A DNA stretch of 45,503 nucleotides from an uncultured Lachnospiraceae bacterium (GCA_910587045.1 CAJULG010000001.1:553187-598689); one strand, 5' to 3'. Positions 26,303 to 35,776 are shown, counted from the first letter of the stretch. Notes: generated by a model not told the origin, from the sequence alone. Translations and numbers: made by a program.

Positions 26303-27142
26303 TTACTTCAATCGGTACAGAATCTCTTCAAAGCATACACCATCTTCTGAAGGAATATCCCGCTCATTCGTAATGACCATACAATCCTTAATAAAACGTA
26401 CTGCCTTTCGTACAGATTCTGTAAACGCCACCTGGTTAACAGCATCTGCTGCTATAATGGAGGAAAATATATCTCCGGTCCCGGCCCGCTCCTGCGCAAC
26501 CCGCTTACTCCGGATAATGGCTCTGGCTCCATCCCGTTCATATACTACATTTCCCAGGTATCCTCCCATGACCACGCCGGAGATAACGACTTTTTCCGCA
26601 CCTACATGGCTGAGCTTTTCTGCCATGGCGTATAGCTCCTTCACAGTCCAGCCCTCGTGACGATAAGGTGTATCCGTCAAAAAGCAACACTCTGTCAGAT
26701 TGGGTGTCAAAATATCTGCATAAGAAACCAGTCGTTTCATCTCCCGTCGCATATCCTCGGTATAGGTGGAATACAATGCTCCATTATCTCCCATAACCGG
26801 ATCTACAATCACCTTCGTTTGTTTTCCGCGGAATTCCTGAATAAATTCCTCTACGATCTGTATCTGTTCTCTGGAACCCAGAAAACCGGTGGCAATTCCT
26901 TCAAATTCCAGCCCCAGTTGTTTCCAGTTTTGAATATATTCCCGCATCTTCCGGGTATAATCATCAAAAAAATAATGCTCGTATCCTGTATGATTGGAGA
27001 AGATGGAAGTCGGAAGCGGACAACATTGGATCCTCATATGGGAAATAATTGGCAGAGCAACTGTGATCGAGCAGCGTCCAAAGCCCGAGATGTCATTGAT
27101 CACCGCTATTTTCTTTTGATTGTTATGTGAATTCTTCTTCAT
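26303..27142 (-). CDS. Pyridoxal/pyridoxamine kinase (PdxK/PdxY-like)
   Basis: Phosphorylates vitamin B6 vitamers to PLP/PMP. The 279-residue ribokinase-like fold shows NDISGFGRCSITVALPI at the start, TSIFSNHTGY (substrate loop), VDPVMGDNG and the catalytic GTGDIFSS with its Asp. Length is normal. Clostridial genomes often carry this pyridoxamine-kinase form without a complete PLP pathway. No other B6 genes are visible. It follows the tRNA-Arg terminator by about 100 bp. Confidence 0.93.
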   Translation of the reverse strand: MKKNSHNNQKKIAVINDISGFGRCSITVALPIISHMRIQCCPLPTSIFSNHTGYEHYFFDDYTRKMREYIQNWKQLGLEFEGIATGFLGSREQIQIVEEFIQEFRGKQTKVIVDPVMGDNGALYSTYTEDMRREMKRLVSYADILTPNLTECCFLTDTPYRHEGWTVKELYAMAEKLSHVGAEKVVISGVVMGGYLGNVVYERDGARAIIRSKRVAQERAGTGDIFSSIIAADAVNQVAFTESVRKAVRFIKDCMVITNERDIPSEDGVCFEEILYRLK

Positions 27143-27240
27143 CTCTTATCTTTATCCTGTTCCTGTTGGCATTCAATTTCTTATATCCTTCTATCTCTTC
27201 TGTCCGACTGATGGCTCGGGTTGGAAGAAGCAGGAAAAGA

Positions 27241-27275
27241 ATATAAGAAAAGCCTAGTGAATTCCACTAGGCTTA
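27241..27275 (-). terminator. Terminator of tRNA-Arg
   Basis: On the minus strand AAGCCTAGTG-GAATT-CACTAGGCTT (27274-27250), a perfect 10-bp stem, followed by TTCTTAT. Confidence 0.85.
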
Positions 27276-27280
27276 GCTTC

Positions 27281-27354
27281 TGCGTGCTAGAGGATTCGAA
27301 CCCCCGACCTTTTGGTCCGTAGCCAAACGCTCTATCCAGCTGAGCTAAGCACGC
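27281..27354 (-). tRNA. tRNA-Arg (ACG)
   Basis: A 74-nt cloverleaf on the minus strand: acceptor GCGTGCT/AGCACGC, anticodon loop CTACGGA (anticodon ACG), T loop GTTCGAATC, discriminator A. CCA is not encoded. Confidence 0.96.
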
Positions 27355-27408
27355 ATACAACTTATGTTGTACGTTAAATACTGACACCGCCAGCACTCAA
27401 CGTGATAT

Positions 27409-27437
27409 ATGATAGCAAAAAAACAACTGACTGTCAA
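27409..27437 (-). promoter_or_regulatory. Promoter of tRNA-Arg
   Basis: On the minus strand consensus TTGACA (27437-27432), 17 bp, TATCAT (27414-27409). Confidence 0.85.
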
Positions 27438-27474
27438 GCATGGAAAGCAAAATAATATACATTACATCAAATAC

Positions 27475-28539
27475 TTATTCCTCAATCAGCAAAAATGCTT
27501 TATAGAATTCCAGTTTCATTGCATTTTCATGCCCAACTGCCCATCCTTCCAATTCATATAATATCCCATCATCATAATCCATGACCGCATAGAATTCGTA
27601 CGTTATTATTGTTTCCTCCTCTCCTGTCGTCACACAACTGTTTCCACAATAATAAATTGTATACCCTTCCAGCTCGGTCTGATGCAGATCCGTTATGGAT
27701 AAATCCCAGGCTTCTCTTTTTTGTTCCAGTCTATCCTCTGCCCGGGTGCCTTCTGCAACCGGTTCCAATCTAATCGTCACATAAATATTGTTCCCATCTG
27801 ATACATTCTCTGATTTCTCAATCCAGACATAATTCTGCTCATAGCCATTCTCATCATCATAATTCCGGGTTTCTCCATCCTGATAAAATCCCTCCGGAAT
27901 TCCATAAGCTGCTATTCGTTTCCCCTGTTCATCCGATATTGTGGCTTCTGATTTATATATCCGTTCTCCCGGTTTCGTCTGTAATAATAACATATCCTGG
28001 TAAGTAGTATCTTCCCGGTCTGTCTCACTTGCGGTTTCCATAATGGAAGCCGCAAGTTCCAATACTTCCTGCTCCGTTTTCGCAGATGCGTCCAGAATAA
28101 CCCGCACACAATGCTCCCTGCCTGCAGCAGCAAATATGGCATATTGAATCTTTCCGTTAAACTCAACTGTAAAATACAGATACTCCTTTCCTCTGATCTG
28201 TTCTTCCATTATCCCGGTACGGCATATATAGCCTGCCTGCTCTGCTTTATCCTGCAGATGCTCTGTCGGCAGTTCTTCAAACACTTCCTCTGTTACCCGA
28301 AGCAGCATTGAAAAATCTTTATCATTGTAGATTAGCAGTCCGGAAGTCTCATGGGGATAACAGGTATATTCTTTTGGCACTGCAAAAGCAATACCGTTCG
28401 TTACCACAGAATTCACAAATTCATCCTCTTTTCCTGTCTCCTCCCTTCTGCTTCCAAATAAAAGAACAGACATAAGAATCTGCAACAGTATTCCAATACC
28501 AAATACTGCCCAGATGAATTTATTTGTTTCCTGCTTCAT
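27475..28539 (-). CDS. Membrane-anchored protein of unknown function, partner of XRE regulator
   Basis: A 354-residue protein with one N-terminal membrane helix (about 8-28) and a large, probably external, part of two similar-sized alpha/beta segments. The first (about 48-170) begins GIAFAVPKEYTCYP. The second (about 205-350) begins GIPEGFYQDGET and ends KAFLLIEE. Both resemble the PsbP-like domains found in surface proteins, but I cannot assign them with confidence. The start has GAGGAAGAG upstream and overlaps the end of the membrane XRE gene by 20 bp, so the two are translated together and may form a sensor-regulator pair. No lipobox is seen. Confidence 0.75.
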   Translation of the reverse strand: MKQETNKFIWAVFGIGILLQILMSVLLFGSRREETGKEDEFVNSVVTNGIAFAVPKEYTCYPHETSGLLIYNDKDFSMLLRVTEEVFEELPTEHLQDKAEQAGYICRTGIMEEQIRGKEYLYFTVEFNGKIQYAIFAAAGREHCVRVILDASAKTEQEVLELAASIMETASETDREDTTYQDMLLLQTKPGERIYKSEATISDEQGKRIAAYGIPEGFYQDGETRNYDDENGYEQNYVWIEKSENVSDGNNIYVTIRLEPVAEGTRAEDRLEQKREAWDLSITDLHQTELEGYTIYYCGNSCVTTGEEETIITYEFYAVMDYDDGILYELEGWAVGHENAMKLEFYKAFLLIEE

Positions 28540-29293
28540 TTCTCTTCCTCATCTCCAGACATAATAATATAAGCAGTACCAGTAAGATTCCGATTGTCAT
28601 TACCGGAAACAATATAGTCTTTGCATTATAGTTCAGCCGGATTCCTTTCACTGCGTCTTTATAATAACAAAATCCCCAGTCATTTTCCCGAATTCCTTCT
28701 GCATCCAGCCATAGAATCTGTTCCATATAGCTTCCATCCTCCCGGGGTACAACCACCTTTGCCTTCGTATACTGCTCATATACTGTATCAACATAATAAT
28801 TTACGGTATCATTTTTTCCACCCCAGTTTTGATGGAACAGCAGGCCTGTCAGAACGATACTGTTGATCACCAGTAAACTGCAGATTAATAATATGGCAAG
28901 CCAGAGAAATAAAGACCGATTCCCTGCCGGTATCGGCATAGTCCCGGTATCGGCTTTGCATTCTGTCAATTCTTCCAGGTCATTCTCTGCTACTTCCCCT
29001 TCCGGATGCGTCTCCTCACCTTTCAACAGGTAATCCAGACTGACTTTATATAGTTCTGAAATACAAAACAACTTATCAATATTCGGAAAGGTCTGATTTG
29101 TCTCCCACCTTGATATTGCCTGTCTGCTGACACCCAACTGCTCTGCCAGCTCCTCCTGAGTCATGTCAAATCTTCCCCTTAACTCCATCAGACGTTGTCC
29201 AATATACAACTGTTTCTCATTTCCGGTTTCCTGCTTCTGCATTTTCTCTCTAAATTCCTGCCTTTCTTCTATGTCATATATGGAAAATAGCAT
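28520..29293 (-). CDS. Membrane-bound XRE-family regulator
   Basis: A 257-residue protein with an N-terminal Cro/C1-type helix-turn-helix (about 30-90: LRGRFDMTQEELAEQLGVS, RQAISRWETNQTFPN, LYKVSLDYLLKGEE) and two membrane helices (about 126-152 and 226-246) enclosing a loop of about 70 residues (VNYYVDTVYEQYTKAK...). It is a one-component membrane regulator. The first ATG has no ribosome site. The ATG at 29242 (residue 18), after AGAGAG, is an alternative start. It is co-translated with the downstream unknown membrane protein, a plausible signal input or anti-regulator. Confidence 0.88.
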   Translation of the reverse strand: MLFSIYDIEERQEFREKMQKQETGNEKQLYIGQRLMELRGRFDMTQEELAEQLGVSRQAISRWETNQTFPNIDKLFCISELYKVSLDYLLKGEETHPEGEVAENDLEELTECKADTGTMPIPAGNRSLFLWLAILLICSLLVINSIVLTGLLFHQNWGGKNDTVNYYVDTVYEQYTKAKVVVPREDGSYMEQILWLDAEGIRENDWGFCYYKDAVKGIRLNYNAKTILFPVMTIGILLVLLILLCLEMRKRNEAGNK

Positions 29294-29428
29294 TTTTCAC
29301 AATTTTACGCTAGCACCTTCCCGTTTCAATTGCGCAACTTTTAGTTGCCTGCAACAAATATGTTATAATGCAAACAGGGAACAGACACACCGCCCATTCC
29401 CCATCATACACAGGATTTTCATTTCGCC

Positions 29429-31429
29429 CTATTTTAATATGCTGACACGCTTTCTTTTCTTATACTGATAAAGCTGAGCGTCCGCCTGTTCCAGTTCATA
29501 GGAAATATCTACCTCGCTGGAACAGATAAAAGATTTCATTCCTATGCTCATGCTAACATAATAGGCTTTTTCATTCTCCTGATTCATTGCTTCTGTAATC
29601 TCATCTATCTTTTGGCGCAATAATGCTTCTCCATCTGCGAGATCTGTAATAAGATAGGCACAGAATTCATCGCCGCCAATTCTCCCTACCTCTCCGACTC
29701 CTTCCATACCATGAATTGCATCGCGAAGGATCTGTCCGATCAGGCGAAGAGCATAATCTCCTTCCTCATGTCCAAACTGATCGTTTACCAGCTTCAGATT
29801 ATTCATATCTGCATATACTGCAATAGCATTTCTTCCCCCGTTTGATTTTAATATAACACTACGCTTCATGCTGTCCAGAAATCCCCGGCGGTTGTAAATC
29901 TGTGTTAATTCATCTACCTTAGATATCTCCTCCAGAATAGAATTCTTCTCCTGTACCTGTTGAAGACTCTCCTCCAGCGCAGCCGCCATCTGATTCTTCT
30001 TATGAAGCAGCTTGTTGGTTTTTAATGCATTCGAAATCTGATACGATAGCTGACCAATATAACCGAAATATTCTTCCTTTACATCCCAGATCAGGAACCC
30101 ATACTGAATCTCACCAGCATACAGCAACGTAACGACCTTTATTTCCGGCTGATCAGTTTTTATATATTTATTGGAAAATATCTGTTCGAACGGGATTCTC
30201 TGTTCATCCGGTTCAATCTCCTTAATATCCTCCATGTCAACCGGATAATAGTAAATCGGCATAGGCTGGTAAACGATATCCGGTATTCTGGCCCGGGGTT
30301 CCCGATAATATGCCCGTAATCTGGCATCCTCGGGTCTTTTCCATTCCTGTCCCCGTTTATATTCAATCTTTTCAGTAAAAGTATAGAAATAAACACTCTG
30401 AATATTCATCTTACACAGGCTGTTCAGGATCATAAAATATATCTTGCTGTTCTCTTCCTCATAATTTAATATATTCCGGGAAATTGCCACAAGCGTATGA
30501 TTTAAGGAATCTAAATTAGCCTGTATGCTCAAAATATCCTGATGCGTCTCCGTATGCATTAATTCCACGCATCCACAGGATTCTCGTACTACAAATGAGG
30601 TTTCTACCATTAAATTGTGCGTCTCTCCTGCCAGCACCTTTTCACACAAGCCTACCGCCTTATATCCAAGCAATGCCGGATCAGCCTTTACCGTTGTCAG
30701 GCCCGGCTTAATCTTGCTGGAATAAGGAGCATCATCAAAGCCAAGAACTGCTATATCTCTTCCAACTCTCATATTCCTGGCTGCCAATACCTGATAAGCA
30801 CCATAGCACATCATATCATTCGCACAGATCAGTGCATCTATTTCCGGATATTCATCCAGCAGATTCTCAACCACTCTGGTACTACCGGCTGAAAAATCTC
30901 CCTCCACTATCCTGTACTGATCCGGAGCAATACCATTCTGCATCATTACCTGTTCAAAAATCCGCTGTCGCTCTACTGCATCAATATTATTCCGGGGACC
31001 ACTGACATAGCCGAAATGCTGTTTGTGATGCTCCTGGATCAAATGCTCAATTCCTAACGATATTCCAGAACGGTTATCAAAATTCACACAGGAATATCCA
31101 TCGATCATATCCGATATCAAAATAACCGGAACGGTTATCGTTTCCAGAAAACGATGCTTATCTTCCATACTTAGCTGGGAGCCGATATTTCCTAAATTAA
31201 TAATTGCAATATCAATACTTTTCTCCGTAATAAACTGAAACAGACAATTATGCTGATACGCATAATCATCCTCAAACACAGGACTGATCCGTGAATCCAA
31301 AAAGCTTCCTGGGAAAATATAGAGATTATATCCCTTTGCCCTTACTGCCCTGATTGCTCCCTCACACAGGGTATTCGTATATGGATCTTCAAATTCACTG
31401 ATAAATAATGCAATGTTCAACCGTTTCAT
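29429..31429 (-). CDS. LacI-type sensor fused to GGDEF diguanylate cyclase
   Basis: A 666-residue cytosolic protein with no membrane segment or signal peptide. Residues about 3-285 form a periplasmic-binding-protein-like sugar sensor of the LacI/GalR type (GFDDAPYSSKIKPGLTTV, ALICANDMMCYGA) but without the N-terminal HTH. Residues about 300-460 look GAF-like, followed by a short coiled coil (about 462-500). The GGDEF domain starts near 505, with an intact GGDEF at 585-589 and DELTQIYNRRGF. No RxxD product-inhibition site precedes GGDEF. It should make c-di-GMP in response to a small molecule, possibly a sugar. The C-terminal tail is basic (YKKRKR). Confidence 0.93.
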   Translation of the reverse strand: MKRLNIALFISEFEDPYTNTLCEGAIRAVRAKGYNLYIFPGSFLDSRISPVFEDDYAYQHNCLFQFITEKSIDIAIINLGNIGSQLSMEDKHRFLETITVPVILISDMIDGYSCVNFDNRSGISLGIEHLIQEHHKQHFGYVSGPRNNIDAVERQRIFEQVMMQNGIAPDQYRIVEGDFSAGSTRVVENLLDEYPEIDALICANDMMCYGAYQVLAARNMRVGRDIAVLGFDDAPYSSKIKPGLTTVKADPALLGYKAVGLCEKVLAGETHNLMVETSFVVRESCGCVELMHTETHQDILSIQANLDSLNHTLVAISRNILNYEEENSKIYFMILNSLCKMNIQSVYFYTFTEKIEYKRGQEWKRPEDARLRAYYREPRARIPDIVYQPMPIYYYPVDMEDIKEIEPDEQRIPFEQIFSNKYIKTDQPEIKVVTLLYAGEIQYGFLIWDVKEEYFGYIGQLSYQISNALKTNKLLHKKNQMAAALEESLQQVQEKNSILEEISKVDELTQIYNRRGFLDSMKRSVILKSNGGRNAIAVYADMNNLKLVNDQFGHEEGDYALRLIGQILRDAIHGMEGVGEVGRIGGDEFCAYLITDLADGEALLRQKIDEITEAMNQENEKAYYVSMSIGMKSFICSSEVDISYELEQADAQLYQYKKRKRVSILK

Positions 31430-31520
31430 TCAACCACCCCAGCTTTTCAAATCCGGTTTCCAAATCCTTCTATATAGTATTTTACAATATTATGATTCAT
31501 TTGCCTACATCTTTTTTCAC

Positions 31521-31870
31521 AAAGTTCAGCCATGCAAAACCCAAAAGATATGAGCGGGCAAGTTTACTTGGCCAGGCGCAATATCTTTGGGTTTTATCTG
31601 GCGCTCTGCCAATAAGCGAAGGTTACGCTGCGACGCAGCGGATAGGCAGCAACGCTGCCAAACCTGAGCTTGCATGGCTGAACTTTTCCTTCCAGCCATG
31701 CAAAACCCAAAAGATATGAGCGGGCAAGTTTACTTGACCAGGCGCAATATCTTTGGGTTTTATCTGGCGCTCTGCCAATAAGCGAAGGTTACGCTGCGAC
31801 GCAGCGGATAGGCAGCAACGCTGCCAAACCTGAGCTTGCATGGCTGAACTTTTCCTTCCAGCCATGCAAG
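31521..31870. repeat. Tandem 166-bp hairpin element with terminal inverted repeats
   Basis: Two copies of a 166-bp unit (31527-31692 and 31693-31858) match at all but one position, followed by a third partial start (31859-31869). Copy one is bounded by a perfect 17-bp inverted repeat (31521-31537 with 31670-31686). Inside are a second inverted repeat (AAAACCCAAA...TTTGGGTTTT) and hairpins GCTGC/GCAGC and GGCAGC/GCTGCC. No transposase is present, and the frames across it are not conserved (166 is not a multiple of 3). It fills most of the 452-bp gap between the exporter permease and the cyclase gene. The rest of that gap (31430-31520) should hold the cyclase promoter, which I cannot pin down. 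Confidence 0.9.
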
Positions 31871-31881
31871 CCCGTGATATT

Positions 31882-34800
31882 TCAATCTACGGACTTTAGT
31901 GATTCGGCCATATTTACCCGTTCCAGCTTAAGGGACATAACCCAGTTTACACAATAATGAAATGCAAAGGTCAATAATATACTGTAAAGATAGCTAAGCG
32001 GGCGGATCCGGATATCAAATTCTACCATATCTACCTGTATCTGATTTATTACAAAATGATGAAGCAATACGCCGAAACCAAGACCAATCAGAATGCCAAT
32101 CCCGGTTAATACCATATTCTCCCGAAATACATAAGCTTCTGTCTCTTTTCGAAAAAAGCCAAGCACCTTAATGGTCGCAATCTCTCGAATCCGTTCAGTA
32201 ATATTAATATTCGTCAGGTTATAAAGAACAATAAATGCCAGTGCTGCTGCACAGATTATTACCAGCACCACAACATAATTCAGACTTCCCATCATATTAC
32301 CCAGTCGTTCTCTGGTATCCTGGTGAAGCGTTATGAATGATACCTGGTTCTCTTTCATGATCTCAGCAGCAGTCAGATGTAAATCTGTTTCCGTCTTCAT
32401 ATTCACATAGATTGTCTTATATTCCGGTTCCTCGTCAAAAGCTTCCCGATAAGTATCCGGTGAAAGAAAGACATAATTATAAACATAATTTTCAAAAACT
32501 CCGGCAACTGTCACCCGGATCTCCCGCATAGCTTCATCCCGCAATCGTATCTCATCTCCGACTTCTATATGAAACCGGTCAGCCAGTCCTGAATTGATCA
32601 CTGCCTGTCCATCCGACGGAAATGCTACAGGTTCCTTTTTCTTTGTATGAAAATTAATATAATCCTTTATTTCCTCCGGATGCTCCGGGATCACCAGATT
32701 TACAGACTTCACATTCTCTTCAAAGGTCAGATCCCAGGATGTCTCACTAACATACGCATAATTCTCCGTGAGAGAATCCAGTTTCCTGGTCAATGTATTA
32801 TCCGTTGTACTGTCCATGGCCGCCTTAACACCAATACTTCCATCCAGAATCTGTATTTCTTCATACTGCATAGCAGCAAAATCTGCTATGGAATCCTTAA
32901 TTCCAAACCCTGTCAATAACAGAGCAGTGCAGCCACTGATACCGATTATCATCATAAATAAGCGTTTCTTATATCGGAAAATATTACGCAATGATACTTT
33001 ATGAAGAAATTTCAGTCGTCTCCAGATAAACGGTATCTGTTCTAACAGTACCCGCTTTCCGGCTCTCGGAGCCTTGGCGCGCATCAGACTGGCTGCTGTC
33101 TCTGCCATTTCATGATGACAGGAAAAATAAGTAGTTCCCATTGAGCAAAGAACCGATACCAACAGTACAAAACCGGCCAGTCCCCAGTTAAACAGATAGC
33201 TCAGATCCATAGTCAGATACATCATTCCATATGCTTTCCATATAACCTGCGGAAATACATAGATTCCACTGGCATAACCAATGATACAGCCGATCAACGC
33301 CGCACTACCGGAATAGAACATGAATTTCCCCATTATGGCTGCCTCGGAGTATCCCAGTGCCTTTAAAACACCTATTTGTGTACGTCGTTCCTCCACCATA
33401 CGATTCATCGTAGTCATACATACCAGAGCGGCTACCAGTATAAAGAAGATTGGAAATATTTTTGCAATGGCATCTATAATCGAGGAATCATTCTCAAAAC
33501 AAGCATAACCGATATTTGCACTGCGGTCTAATACAAAAGTATCGGGCATCTCAAGACTGGCAAGCTCAGTCTCTGCTTCTGCCAGCTCTGCTTCTGCTGC
33601 CTTCACGTCCTTTTCAGCCTCTGAAAGTTCAACCTCCGCATCCAGTAATTCAGCCTCAGCCTCCTGAATCCTTGCATAAAACGCCTGACGTCCGGTTTCA
33701 TAATCCCGCCATCCCTGCTCTGCTTCCAATTCCCCTTGTCTTAACTCTGCCTCCTTTCCGGCTAATTCCTCCTTTCCGGCTTCCAGACGGTTTCTTCCTG
33801 CCTCCAGTTCCTGTTTTCCTTGGATAACGGCTGATTTTCCCTGCTCTATTTGTATATGGGCAGTTGCCAACTGGAACATCTGAGGCGCAGACTGCCACTG
33901 CTGTTGCAACTGTGCAAGTTGTGCTTCATCTGCCTGCAGAATACTCTGTTCTAATTGAGATAGAAGCTGCTGCTGTTCTCCGGTAAGCTGCTGCCAGGCT
34001 GCATTCCATTCTGTCTCACTGTCGAGCAGGGTCTGTTCCTGCCCGCTCAGTATCAGATCCTGCTGATTCAGTTCTGTTTCACTCTTTTCCAGACTTTCCT
34101 GTGCAGCATTCCATTCCTGTCTGCCTGCTGCCAATGCCTGATCTGCCTCCTGAAGTTCTCTGTATGCAAGCTGAAGTTCTGCTTCCCCCTCCTTACGCTG
34201 ACGCTCCAGTTCCTCTCTTCCCTCCGCTATCTGGTTCTCTGCATCTGCCAATTCCGCCTTTCCAACTGCCAGATCTGCGCGACCCTGTTCCAACTCTTCC
34301 TCTGCTTCATCCAGGATAGATTGATAACGGATATCTGCCCGATCACCAACCATTTCCTCCCATACCTTTTTCTTTCCCTTTATAAAATTCTGATAATCAG
34401 AAGAATAAATTTCATAATCCTGTCGGAAACAGATAAACACATCCGTATAATACTCACAATCAAAGGTCTCTGGCGGAAAATATACAAATCCATCAACCTT
34501 ACCGGTGCCTAAAGAGGTAGTTCCACGTTCAAAATTCAGATAATAAGAGGAATCTACCGTTCCCACTATCAGGAATTCCTGTTCTGTGAATACCTTGCGG
34601 GTATCCCCCTCATTGGAAGTGGTTAAACACAGTTTCCCTCCCGGTTTCACCCCCAGCCTGGAATCAATCACACATTCTCCGGCCGATTCCGGCATACGCC
34701 CGGTAACAAGTCGAAGGCCATTGATGGTCGTCGGAATGGAATGACTCTTTAATACCACCTCATTATCTCCGATTCCCGAATAAAGTGCATCAAATACATA

Positions 34801-35064
34801 CATCCCCTCTACATGGTCTACATCTGCCTCTTTTGAAAAAAAGTCTATATCCGCTTCCTCAAATCCAAGTGTAGACAACAGATGGAAGTCATAAAAATTC
34901 TTTTCATTTAAAAATCGGTCAACCGTATCAACCATGGCCTGTCTGGTAATCTTCAGACCGGAAAAAAAACCGACTCCAAGGGCCACAATCGCCATAATTG
35001 CAAAAAATCTCCCAAGACTCCCCTTGATTTCCCGTATGGTTGTCCGTCTCAGCATTGATCTCAT
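31882..35064 (-). CDS. Large FtsX-type ABC permease with extracellular coiled coil
   Basis: A 1060-residue permease. An N-terminal helix (about 18-38) is followed by a MacB-like domain to about 240. Then comes a very long Glu/Ala/Gln-rich coiled-coil stretch (about 245-510, e.g. EELEQGRADLAVGKAELADAE). Next is the first FtsX block (about 540-660, VLKALGYSEAAIMGKFM), a second extracellular domain (about 720-900) and the second FtsX block (about 910-1045, ATIKVLGFFRKE). Such proteins are common in Firmicutes and may reach across the wall. It starts 7 bp after its ATPase gene. The substrate is unknown: lipid, peptide or mechanical signalling to a wall hydrolase are all possible. Confidence 0.93.
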   Translation of the reverse strand: MRSMLRRTTIREIKGSLGRFFAIMAIVALGVGFFSGLKITRQAMVDTVDRFLNEKNFYDFHLLSTLGFEEADIDFFSKEADVDHVEGMYVFDALYSGIGDNEVVLKSHSIPTTINGLRLVTGRMPESAGECVIDSRLGVKPGGKLCLTTSNEGDTRKVFTEQEFLIVGTVDSSYYLNFERGTTSLGTGKVDGFVYFPPETFDCEYYTDVFICFRQDYEIYSSDYQNFIKGKKKVWEEMVGDRADIRYQSILDEAEEELEQGRADLAVGKAELADAENQIAEGREELERQRKEGEAELQLAYRELQEADQALAAGRQEWNAAQESLEKSETELNQQDLILSGQEQTLLDSETEWNAAWQQLTGEQQQLLSQLEQSILQADEAQLAQLQQQWQSAPQMFQLATAHIQIEQGKSAVIQGKQELEAGRNRLEAGKEELAGKEAELRQGELEAEQGWRDYETGRQAFYARIQEAEAELLDAEVELSEAEKDVKAAEAELAEAETELASLEMPDTFVLDRSANIGYACFENDSSIIDAIAKIFPIFFILVAALVCMTTMNRMVEERRTQIGVLKALGYSEAAIMGKFMFYSGSAALIGCIIGYASGIYVFPQVIWKAYGMMYLTMDLSYLFNWGLAGFVLLVSVLCSMGTTYFSCHHEMAETAASLMRAKAPRAGKRVLLEQIPFIWRRLKFLHKVSLRNIFRYKKRLFMMIIGISGCTALLLTGFGIKDSIADFAAMQYEEIQILDGSIGVKAAMDSTTDNTLTRKLDSLTENYAYVSETSWDLTFEENVKSVNLVIPEHPEEIKDYINFHTKKKEPVAFPSDGQAVINSGLADRFHIEVGDEIRLRDEAMREIRVTVAGVFENYVYNYVFLSPDTYREAFDEEPEYKTIYVNMKTETDLHLTAAEIMKENQVSFITLHQDTRERLGNMMGSLNYVVVLVIICAAALAFIVLYNLTNINITERIREIATIKVLGFFRKETEAYVFRENMVLTGIGILIGLGFGVLLHHFVINQIQVDMVEFDIRIRPLSYLYSILLTFAFHYCVNWVMSLKLERVNMAESLKSVD

Positions 35065-35071
35065 CCGACAC

Positions 35072-35776
35072 CTACCATTCTATATCCTCTACATTAACAA
35101 TATTATCATTCTGAATCATACTGGCAACCATTCCACTCTTTACCGTAATAATCCGGTCTGCCATGGCAGTAATTGCCTGATTGTGTGTAATGACCAGCAC
35201 CGTCATTCCTGTATCCCGACAGGTATCCTGAAGCAGCTTTAAAACCGCCTTACCTGTGTTATAATCCAATGCCCCTGTTGGTTCGTCACAGAGAAGCAGC
35301 TTAGGATTCTTTGCCAACGCTCTGGCAATGGCAACACGTTGCTGCTCCCCGCCGGATAACTGAGCCGGAAAGTTTGCCATCCGCTCCTCCAAACCTACCT
35401 GCTTCAGTACCGTAGCTGCATCCAGGGGATTCTTGCATATCTGAGCTGCCAGCTCCACATTCTCCAGAGCAGTAAGATTTTGCACCAGATTATAGAACTG
35501 AAATACAAACCCTACATCATATCTCCGATACATAGTCAACTGCTTTTTATTGAATGCTGAAATCTCCTGGCCGTCCAAATTCACCGATCCTCCGGTCAAC
35601 GTATCCATTCCGCCTAATATATTTAATATAGTTGTCTTTCCTGCACCGGAAGCTCCAACGATCACACAGAATTCTCCCTGTTCAATCTCAAAATTCACAT
35701 CGCGCAGTGCATGTATCTCCACCTCACCAGAACGATACGTCTTTTTTACATTTTTAAACGTAACAAATGCGCACAT
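35072..35776 (-). CDS. ABC transporter ATPase (FtsE/LolD-like)
   Basis: A 234-residue ATPase with Walker A GASGAGKTT near 40-48, signature LSGGEQQRVAIARAL, Walker B LLLCDEPTGALD, and the switch His in VITHNQ. It is first in the two-gene transcript with the coiled-coil FtsX permease. AAAGGAG lies seven bases before the ATG. No regulator is directly linked to this module. Confidence 0.95.
   Translation of the reverse strand: MCAFVTFKNVKKTYRSGEVEIHALRDVNFEIEQGEFCVIVGASGAGKTTILNILGGMDTLTGGSVNLDGQEISAFNKKQLTMYRRYDVGFVFQFYNLVQNLTALENVELAAQICKNPLDAATVLKQVGLEERMANFPAQLSGGEQQRVAIARALAKNPKLLLCDEPTGALDYNTGKAVLKLLQDTCRDTGMTVLVITHNQAITAMADRIITVKSGMVASMIQNDNIVNVEDIEW

Noticed and set aside
31408..31865. 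Frames across the 166-bp element on both strands
   Set aside because: The unit length is not a multiple of three, the frames do not match between copies, and hairpins explain the sequence.
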